Below, piece by piece: positions 58,282-64,000 of a stretch of 64,000 nucleotides of DNA. Position 1 is the stretch's first letter; the number at the start of each line of letters is the position of its first letter. The notes below the pieces were generated by a model, which was not told the origin of the DNA, searched no databases, and worked only from the letters and a program-made list of their open reading frames with translations. This DNA is from an uncultured Planctomycetota bacterium (GTDB lineage: Bacteria > Planctomycetota > Phycisphaerae > UBA1845 > UTPLA1), in contig CAADGE010000030.1 of NCBI GenBank assembly GCA_900696465.1, positions 124,001-188,000 on the forward strand, read 5' to 3'. The position numbers and the translations under genes were made by a program.

Positions 58282-61200
58282 GGGCCGATCAGTGCCGCAA
58301 CGAAACCGGGAATGTCGCCGACATCAATTACGCCGCTGTCGTCAAAATCCACCTTGCAGCGATAGTAGTTGTCGGTCGAACCGCTCATGACAAGCTGGAT
58401 GAATGGCTTGATGTCCAACGCGTCCGCTCCGGTCGGCCACACCAGATCACCATCCGGCGGTCCACTGCAAGCAACCGTAAGCGTGACAACGGTGGAAGAA
58501 ATCGTGGAGAACGTATTTACCTCTCCGCACGGACTCTGGATCACCACATGATACGTGCCGCTGTCCGCAGGCCCGATGTTCGAGATGTTCAGAGTCGCAC
58601 CCTCGCCCAGCAAAGACTGTGTTTCAATCGAGTAACTCCCCCCGCCGGGCGCCGGTCCGTCCACGATGGGAATGTTTCCGTTTCGGTACCAGTTCATCTG
58701 GTAGGGCCCGCCACCCTCCAACTCGAAATGCAGCACCGCGAGCGCGCCGGGCGTTGGCGAATACGAGCAGCAGAGATTGGTTCTGAATGCGAGCGGCGCG
58801 TTGGCCCGCAGCTCCCAGGTCTCGTTGCGATAGTCGCCCTGCGCGCCGGCGTCGCCACCGAAGACTACATGCGTGCCGCGCAACAAGTCATAGGCCATGG
58901 CGTGATCCGTCAACGGCCGCGGCTTGAACATATCAACTGACGGTGTATCGTGTGCGGAAAGATGCCACTCCCAGGTTCCCGGGAAACTGAAAATCAGCTC
59001 GTACACATCGTTGAGCCGGCCCGTCAGCCCGTCGCCTCCGAAGACGGTGAACCGCCTTCGATCGGGACGATAGATCATCGTATGACCCTTGCGGGCGGGC
59101 GGCATCGTCGGCCACACGATCGGACCCGATCCGAAGACAATGTCACGCGCCTCGTTCGACAACCCGCCTGCCGTCTCGCCGCCGAAGACCACGACGGTAC
59201 CGGCCGTGGCCGCCATGGTGTGACCTGCACGCGGACCGGGCAGGTTCGGTAACGTCGCCGGCGCCCACGTATGAGGTCCCCACGAAGTCCAGTCGAGTTG
59301 CCACGGGCTGCTGATCAGATTGCCCACGGCATTCCGCCCGCCGAAGAGCACGAGGCCGAGTCCGATGCCTTTGGAGGAACACATGGCCGCATCGTAGCGC
59401 GGCTGTGGCATGCCCGGCCCGGCAGGAAAAGCAAGCGACCAGCTTGTACCGTCCCATTTCCAGGTGTCACCGAAGACCGTGGAGTTATCTCGACCGCCAA
59501 AAAGATAGACGCCCTGAATGGTGTGCGTGAAGGTGCGCGGACCTGCCCAGGTCATGCAGTGCCCGCGACGCGGCGACGGCCGCGGCGCACCGATGGGCAA
59601 CTCCACCAGTGTCCATTTCTCGCCGTCCCACAGCCAGGTGTCGTTTCGCAGTTCGCCATCAAAGCCGCCGAAGAGGACGACCTGGTGACGAATCTCATCG
59701 TAGGCCATGGCGGCATCCACCCGGGCACTGGGTTTGAAATGTGTGTAGGGGCAGGGCGGCTCCGGAAGTTTCCATTCGCTGGCCGGCGCGCAGGGCGCCT
59801 GCTGCGAAAGCGTATTGAGAATCAGTGAGCCGTTGCCTGTCGCGCCGCTCTTACCACCAATGCGCAAGAAGTACGTCGTGTTGGGCTCTGCCCGAAAGAC
59901 GACTCGTGAATCCGTGCCCCCGCACGTGCTCGAATCGTCGTCGCAGGCCAGCTCGACCAGCGCATGGCAGTTGCCACGATAGACCGCAAGCTGTGTGTCG
60001 AAACTGGAGCCGCAGATGTAGGCCTCCACGAGACTTCCCGCAGGGCCGTGAAGGTACTGGTACCAGACATCAGCTTCCCGCGCGCATCCGGCCATCCCAC
60101 CTCTGCCATTGGCGGCGCAGAAATTCTCAAAGTAATTCGAGCCCTGTGACATGAACTGTGGTGGAGACTCACAAAGGTCGTTGCCCGGTGCGGGCTGACA
60201 GCCGCTCCACCCTCTGGCCCGTATCATCTGTCGCAGATCCGGCAGGCCGCCGATGTTCTCCGAGATCGGCGTCTTATCGCGCTGTTGCGGTGTCGCGGTC
60301 TCCGAGAGCAGTCTGCGCACTTCCAGAGGATCCAGACGCTGGCCGGTTTGCAGCACTGACGTGGCCTGCAGCAGTGCCGCTGCGCCGGCTGCAATCGGAG
60401 AGGCGCTGGAGGTGCCGCTGAAGCTGTGGGTGTAGTCCAGATCGATTCCGAAACCCGGATCGTTGTACAAGTTGCCGTAACCAGTGGTATAGACCGCTTC
60501 GCCCCAGCCCTGAACATTGACCCGTGAACCGAAGTTCGATCCCCAGAAGCCGGGCATCTTGATACGCGAGCGCGGGGCCTGCGAATTGCCGAAACCGGCC
60601 GCGGCGGCACCGGCGCCGACGATGATCGCGCCGGAGTCGAACGAGTTGTAGGGCATCGGCAGAGGATAAAACGGACCATTGCAGCCGAAGAACTGTGGAT
60701 CATCCAGATTGACACCTCCGGCCGCGTCCGCATTTCCGGCAGCTTCGATAACCACAAGCTGTTTTGAGAAGACGGCGTATTGAATCGCCGCGTGCACCGC
60801 CGGCATCCACTCGCAGGGCACGTACGGGCCGGTACCGTTGATGTAATCGTAGAAAGACTGCTGTTCGAGCAGCACGATGTCGCCTGGGGAAAGTGCCGGA
60901 TAGACCGCCGTCAGCAGGATCGCATTGGCCAGGTCGTAACCAAAGGACATGTTCGGTAGCTGATGATACACACCGGCGAAGTGCAGCGAGACGTCGGACG
61001 CGATGCCGGTGATGCCCCAACCATTGTTCATCGCCGCAAGCTGGCCCATGACTGCCGTGCCATGCGCGGGATCCGCCAGCGGCGGATGCGGCGGCGGGAG
61101 CCAGTTGTTGGCATTGCCGACGGGGGGAAGATCCTGATGGTTCGCATTGAAGCTGTATTCGATGTTGACGATTTGGATGCCAAGCCCCCGAGTGCCAATG

Positions 61201-61778
61201 ACATTCCAGATGTATTCGGCATCGACACCGGTGGCGGCAAGTTGCAGATAGCCCTGATTCGGTTGGTAGCTCGGCGGAAAAGGCGGCGGCGCGGGTACGG
61301 CGGCGGGCTCCGCCAGTTCCACGATGTCGAGTGCATTCAGCGCGTCGACCAGATTTGAGACATCTGCCTCTTCGGGAAGCGTCAGTGTAAACCAGACGGT
61401 CAGGTCGGGCAGATCGCGATTCGAAACCGCCTTTGCATGCTGTCGCATCTGACGCAGTTTGTCATCCGTCGCGCTGAAGCGTGGTCCCCACTTGCCGCTT
61501 TTGACCGACGCCAGCACGGCCTGCGCCGGCGCGAGTGTCCCGGTGCCGACATCGACCAGCTTGTCGGCCTTGACCTTGATGGGCAGGTCATCCTTGAACT
61601 TGACGTGAACAAGGTTTGTGCGGCGCTGGTAGCGACCTTCGAGCTTTTCGGGCTTTTGATAGTGCGTGCGTTGCTCGTTGGGTGTCTGTGAACCGGCCGC
61701 GAAGGCCTCCGGAACGCAAAGCCACAGGACGTATGCCAGCGCACCAAGTCCGCGGCGAAGTCCTGGCCCTGAGTTCAT
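58278..61778 (-). CDS. Secreted S8 (subtilisin-like) protease with kelch repeats, Ig-like and dockerin-like domains
   Basis: A 1,166-residue secreted protein. Signal peptide at 1-28; an inhibitor-like propeptide; then the S8 domain at about 180-520 with IVNIEYSFNANHQDL, AHGTAVMG (His239), EAAGN (Asn349) and FSGTSSASP (Ser457). The catalytic Asp position is Glu207. Downstream are a PPC-like beta domain (ADVWYQYLHGPAGSLVEAYICGSSFDTQLAVYRGNC, ~570-670), a run of kelch-type repeats (~690-1000; MAYDEIRHQVVLFGGFDG, GVYLFGGRDN, GLGLVLFGGRN, TVVVFGGET, RFTVFGGDG, GTHVVFGGDAG), an Ig-like domain (~1020-1110), and a degenerate dockerin-like tail (KVDFDDSGVIDVGDIPGFV). GAGGG precedes the ATG. Confidence 0.9.
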   Translation of the reverse strand: MNSGPGLRRGLGALAYVLWLCVPEAFAAGSQTPNEQRTHYQKPEKLEGRYQRRTNLVHVKFKDDLPIKVKADKLVDVGTGTLAPAQAVLASVKSGKWGPRFSATDDKLRQMRQHAKAVSNRDLPDLTVWFTLTLPEEADVSNLVDALNALDIVELAEPAAVPAPPPFPPSYQPNQGYLQLAATGVDAEYIWNVIGTRGLGIQIVNIEYSFNANHQDLPPVGNANNWLPPPHPPLADPAHGTAVMGQLAAMNNGWGITGIASDVSLHFAGVYHQLPNMSFGYDLANAILLTAVYPALSPGDIVLLEQQSFYDYINGTGPYVPCEWMPAVHAAIQYAVFSKQLVVIEAAGNADAAGGVNLDDPQFFGCNGPFYPLPMPYNSFDSGAIIVGAGAAAAGFGNSQAPRSRIKMPGFWGSNFGSRVNVQGWGEAVYTTGYGNLYNDPGFGIDLDYTHSFSGTSSASPIAAGAAALLQATSVLQTGQRLDPLEVRRLLSETATPQQRDKTPISENIGGLPDLRQMIRARGWSGCQPAPGNDLCESPPQFMSQGSNYFENFCAANGRGGMAGCAREADVWYQYLHGPAGSLVEAYICGSSFDTQLAVYRGNCHALVELACDDDSSTCGGTDSRVVFRAEPNTTYFLRIGGKSGATGNGSLILNTLSQQAPCAPASEWKLPEPPCPYTHFKPSARVDAAMAYDEIRHQVVLFGGFDGELRNDTWLWDGEKWTLVELPIGAPRPSPRRGHCMTWAGPRTFTHTIQGVYLFGGRDNSTVFGDTWKWDGTSWSLAFPAGPGMPQPRYDAAMCSSKGIGLGLVLFGGRNAVGNLISSPWQLDWTSWGPHTWAPATLPNLPGPRAGHTMAATAGTVVVFGGETAGGLSNEARDIVFGSGPIVWPTMPPARKGHTMIYRPDRRRFTVFGGDGLTGRLNDVYELIFSFPGTWEWHLSAHDTPSVDMFKPRPLTDHAMAYDLLRGTHVVFGGDAGAQGDYRNETWELRANAPLAFRTNLCCSYSPTPGALAVLHFELEGGGPYQMNWYRNGNIPIVDGPAPGGGSYSIETQSLLGEGATLNISNIGPADSGTYHVVIQSPCGEVNTFSTISSTVVTLTVACSGPPDGDLVWPTGADALDIKPFIQLVMSGSTDNYYRCKVDFDDSGVIDVGDIPGFVAALIGP

Positions 61779-62101
61779 CGCTAAACCCTCGACGGATTTC
61801 CGTGTTCACGTCGCCGTTATTGAATGGCACGGGGCGACGATCAACCAGACACACCGGCACTGAAGATAAGAACCATGCTACCGACCGGGAGCGGCTGATT
61901 CAAGACATACTGGCTCAAAGTTGAGGACAGAAAACGGTGGGTCGCATGCTCAACACACGCATCATGGATGTAAATAGCGTGGCACTGGTCGGATAGATAC
62001 GAGCGGCTGCAGACGCATCATTGCCTGACTTACAGCGCGGCGGAGTTGATTCCATGCGAAAACGATTGTGTGCATCATGTCGGATCAAAAAAATGATTCA
62101 C
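61779..62101. other. Intergenic region between S8 protease and tRNA-Val
   Basis: No gene is supported. On the minus strand a T-run (62083-62091 region) follows the tRNA by about a dozen bases and may help end its transcript, but the flanking stem is only four pairs. No clear promoter for the protease gene is seen. Confidence 0.4.
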
Positions 62102-62174
62102 TGGGCGATACAGGACTCGAACCTGTAACCCCCTCGGTGTAAACGAGGTGCTCTGCCAATTGAGCTAATCGCCC
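62102..62174 (-). tRNA. tRNA-Val (anticodon TAC)
   Basis: A 73-base tRNA that folds fully: acceptor GGGCGAT/ATCGCCC with discriminator A, D-stem GCTC/GAGC, anticodon stem CCTCG/CGAGG around loop TTTACAC, and T-stem ACAGG/CCTGT around TTCGAAC. The anticodon TAC reads GUA and GUG valine codons. CCA is not encoded. Confidence 0.97.
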
Positions 62175-62386
62175 GGTGCCTGGTGCGACGGTTCACGCAG
62201 GGTCATGGCAACATCGTATCCGATTTGCAGGTGCTCGACCATTGGGACCAGCGAGCGCCTGAAGCTCGGCAAAGCCGCCCAAAGTCGCTGCCATGCCACC
62301 CGCCTGACGGGTATCGGAGCCGGGCCAAGCCGCGGCCATGTCGCCGACCGACCGCATTCCGCAGCTCGCGATCCACCTTCTTCCCA

Positions 62387-63886
62387 TCAATCCGCCGGGA
62401 CGCATCGTCCCTCGGCCCAGGCGCGAAGGGCGAGCATCTTCTCCGCCATAGTGACCGACAGCGGAGGCGACTGTTTCAGGGTTGAAAGCAGCCGCTCCGT
62501 GGTCAGGTCCGCACCCGCCGCGAAGGCGTCGTGAAGCGAAGAGATGATCGCCTGTTCGATCTCGGCGCCGCTGAAACCCTCGCAGGCCTTCGAGAGTTGA
62601 TCCAGATCGAAGGTCGCCGGGCCGCGACCGCGACGGGCGATGTGAATGCGGAGAATTTCCCTGCGGGTGGCCGCGCATGGCAGGTCCACGAAGAAGACTT
62701 CATCGAAGCGTCCCTTGCGGAGCATCTCCGGCGGCAGGGCCTCAATGTCGTTGGCCGTGGCGACCAGAAAGACCGGTGCGGTGTGTTCCTGCATCCAGGT
62801 CAGCAATGTTCCGAACATGCGTTGGGAGAGTCCGCCGTCGGTGCTGCGGCTTGCGGCTGAGGCGAAGGCCTTCTCGATCTCGTCGATCCACAGGATCACC
62901 GGAGCCATCATCTCGGTCTGCTGGAGCGCGTCGCGAAGGCGGCGCTCTGATTCACCGACGTAGCGATCGTAGAGGGCGCCGACATCCATCCGAAGCAAGG
63001 GACGCTGCCAGGCCGTGGCGATGGCCTTGGCGCAGAAACTCTTTCCGGCACCCTGCACACCGAGCATCAGCACGCCGCGCGGTGCCGTGATGCCGAACTT
63101 TGCCGCCTCTTCCGACAATGAATGCCGACGCGAAAGCAGCCACGATTTAAGCCGCTTCATGCCGCCGATCTGATCGAGGTTCGCGAGCGTCTCGACGTAT
63201 TCAAGCAGACCGCCGCGATGAATGATCTGCCGCTTACGGGCCATGACCGTGTTCAGATCTTCCTCGTCGAACTTGCGATCATCGACGACGGCCTCGGTGA
63301 TGATCTGCCGGACCTGCCGGCGCGAGAGTCCGGCCAGATTGCGAATGATCGTCTGGTAGGCGCCTTTGCTGAGATTCGCGTCAATCCTCCCCTCGCGATG
63401 CAACCCTTTGAGCGTGTCGCGAATGACGACCTCGAGTTCCTTCTCATCGGGAAGAGAAAGGTCCAGTCGCAGGGCCTGCGTGGCCAGCGCCGGCGGCAAC
63501 TCGTCCTGATGATCTATCAGGATCAAGTGGCTGGAGGATTCCCGGCAGTGTCGCACGAGGTCGCGGCAGGCGCGGAGCGTGCGCTCGTCACGCAGATGCC
63601 CGGACAGGTCCAGAAGAACGTTGATGGAGATGTCCGCCTGTCGGGTCATGTAGTAGAGCGCCGCGGCGGGGTGCTCGGTGTCCGGCACGGGCGCCACGCC
63701 GGCAACGAGACCGTCGCGCACACCGCCGACGATCGACCAGAGCCGCAGTGCGTAGGGCATGCGCAGGACCACGTCGCGCACCAGTTCAAGGGCTTCGTCT
63801 TCCTCGAGGGTGGGCATGAAGATGAACGGATAGCGTGCCCGCAAAAGCTGTTCGAGGCGGTGCAGATCATTGGGGCGATTCGGCAT
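62387..63886 (-). CDS. Ycf46-like AAA+ ATPase
   Basis: A 499-residue protein. The N-terminal 230 residues resemble the Ycf46/STAND-like head with LYYMTRQADISINVLLDLSGHL and LILIDHQDELPP. The AAA+ module begins around 240: Walker A GVQGAGKSF (276-284), Walker B ILWIDEIEKAF (331-341), sensor-1 VFLVATANDIEALPPEMLRKGRFDEVFFVDLP with the arginine finger region, and C-terminal lid SKACEGFSGAEIEQAIISSL. Ycf46 is a poorly characterised chloroplast/cyanobacterial ATPase family that also occurs in Planctomycetota. Monocistronic; a terminator of the gene to its right lies 17 bases upstream of the start. Confidence 0.9.
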   Translation of the reverse strand: MPNRPNDLHRLEQLLRARYPFIFMPTLEEDEALELVRDVVLRMPYALRLWSIVGGVRDGLVAGVAPVPDTEHPAAALYYMTRQADISINVLLDLSGHLRDERTLRACRDLVRHCRESSSHLILIDHQDELPPALATQALRLDLSLPDEKELEVVIRDTLKGLHREGRIDANLSKGAYQTIIRNLAGLSRRQVRQIITEAVVDDRKFDEEDLNTVMARKRQIIHRGGLLEYVETLANLDQIGGMKRLKSWLLSRRHSLSEEAAKFGITAPRGVLMLGVQGAGKSFCAKAIATAWQRPLLRMDVGALYDRYVGESERRLRDALQQTEMMAPVILWIDEIEKAFASAASRSTDGGLSQRMFGTLLTWMQEHTAPVFLVATANDIEALPPEMLRKGRFDEVFFVDLPCAATRREILRIHIARRGRGPATFDLDQLSKACEGFSGAEIEQAIISSLHDAFAAGADLTTERLLSTLKQSPPLSVTMAEKMLALRAWAEGRCVPAD

Positions 63887-63902
63887 GTTTTCATTGAAAC
63901 AA

Positions 63903-63934
63903 CGAAGCCCACGGATTGCAATCCATGGGCTTCG
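63903..63934 (-). terminator. Terminator-like palindrome
   Basis: A nearly perfect 32-base palindrome: the 16-base half starting CGAAGCCCACGGATTG pairs with the half ending ATCCATGGGCTTCG, with one mismatch and almost no loop. On the minus strand TTGTTTC follows. It probably ends the transcript of the gene whose stop is at 63969, though the T-run is short. Confidence 0.5.
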
Positions 63935-63968
63935 AAGACGCGCGTGCGGATGACCGGGGATTCCCGGA

Positions 63969-64000
63969 TTACTGCCGCTTGCTCGTACCCTTGCCTTCCA
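63969..64000 (-). CDS. C-terminal end of a gene running off the right edge
   Basis: A minus-strand frame reads EGKGTSKRQ and stops with TAA at 63971-63969. It continues beyond the window. The basic tail and the terminator-like palindrome 35 bases downstream make it plausible as a gene end, but ten residues cannot identify a family. Confidence 0.35.
   Translation of the reverse strand, partial: EGKGTSKRQ

Noticed and set aside
1-64000. CRISPR arrays, insertion sequences, prophage or integrase genes
   Set aside because: I looked for regularly spaced repeats, transposase/DDE or integrase motifs and terminal repeats and found none. The single tRNA gene shows no att-like duplication nearby.

Overview
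The window looks like a GC-rich (about 60% by eye) chromosome segment of a member of the Planctomycetota, probably Phycisphaerae-like. The clues are an exosortase with its EpsI partner and a PEP-CTERM protein, dockerin-like tails on secreted proteins, a pseudopilin with an FVDGH tail, DUF1571 and BtpA-type proteins, a zinc ribbon of the form [11 protein letters not shown]...CPECG, and an RNA polymerase sigma factor with a long helix-turn-helix extension. No insertion sequence, phage gene, integrase or CRISPR array was recognised. Most genes are chromosomal housekeeping or accessory genes in short operons.

Layout. 0.2-7.6 kb: a lipoprotein, a lipid A-type acyltransferase, a BtpA/SgcQ protein, RmuC, a sodium:solute symporter and an oligoendopeptidase F. 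7.67-7.95 kb: a gene-free stretch with a near-consensus promoter, several hairpins and an intrinsic terminator, read here as a candidate structured RNA or attenuated leader. 8.0-20.75 kb: a minus-strand envelope/exopolysaccharide locus in the order Wza-like exporter, exosortase, EpsI, a 1,518-residue TPR protein, a BY-kinase/Wzc-like co-polymerase, KdsD/KpsF, and an HEXXH protease ending in a putative sliding-clamp-binding motif. 21-26.5 kb: NeuD-like acyltransferase, RsmE, DUF1571, NadD and a lipoprotein. 26.7-34.3 kb: ATP-type PEP carboxykinase, a PEGA-repeat protein, an FHA-GAF-SpoIIE phosphatase and the HTH-extended sigma factor. 34.4-42.5 kb: DUF1028, YjbQ, a cluster of pseudopilin plus two paralogous exported proteins with different C-terminal sorting modules, a Nudix-like protein and two unknowns. 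42.6-48.3 kb: aminotransferase, hemerythrin, KamA-family radical SAM protein, an EamA transporter and Ada. 48.4-53.2 kb: a TetR-headed five-gene unit with visible promoter, operator and terminator. 53.3-64 kb: a double-ACT protein, an alkaline-phosphatase-like lipoprotein, a thioester-reductase-like SDR, a Cys-nucleophile alpha/beta hydrolase, a modular subtilisin-like protease, tRNA-Val and a Ycf46-like AAA+ ATPase.

How the parts fit. The 8-21 kb locus supplies synthesis control, export and exosortase anchoring for an extracellular polymer, and a likely exosortase substrate (PEP-CTERM protein) lies at 37.3-37.9 kb. The TetR unit pairs two cytoplasmic-type ligand-binding folds (SRPBCC and VOC) with exported versions, which suggests response to a small hydrophobic molecule. 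Functions named below come from motif recognition by eye; no database search was run.
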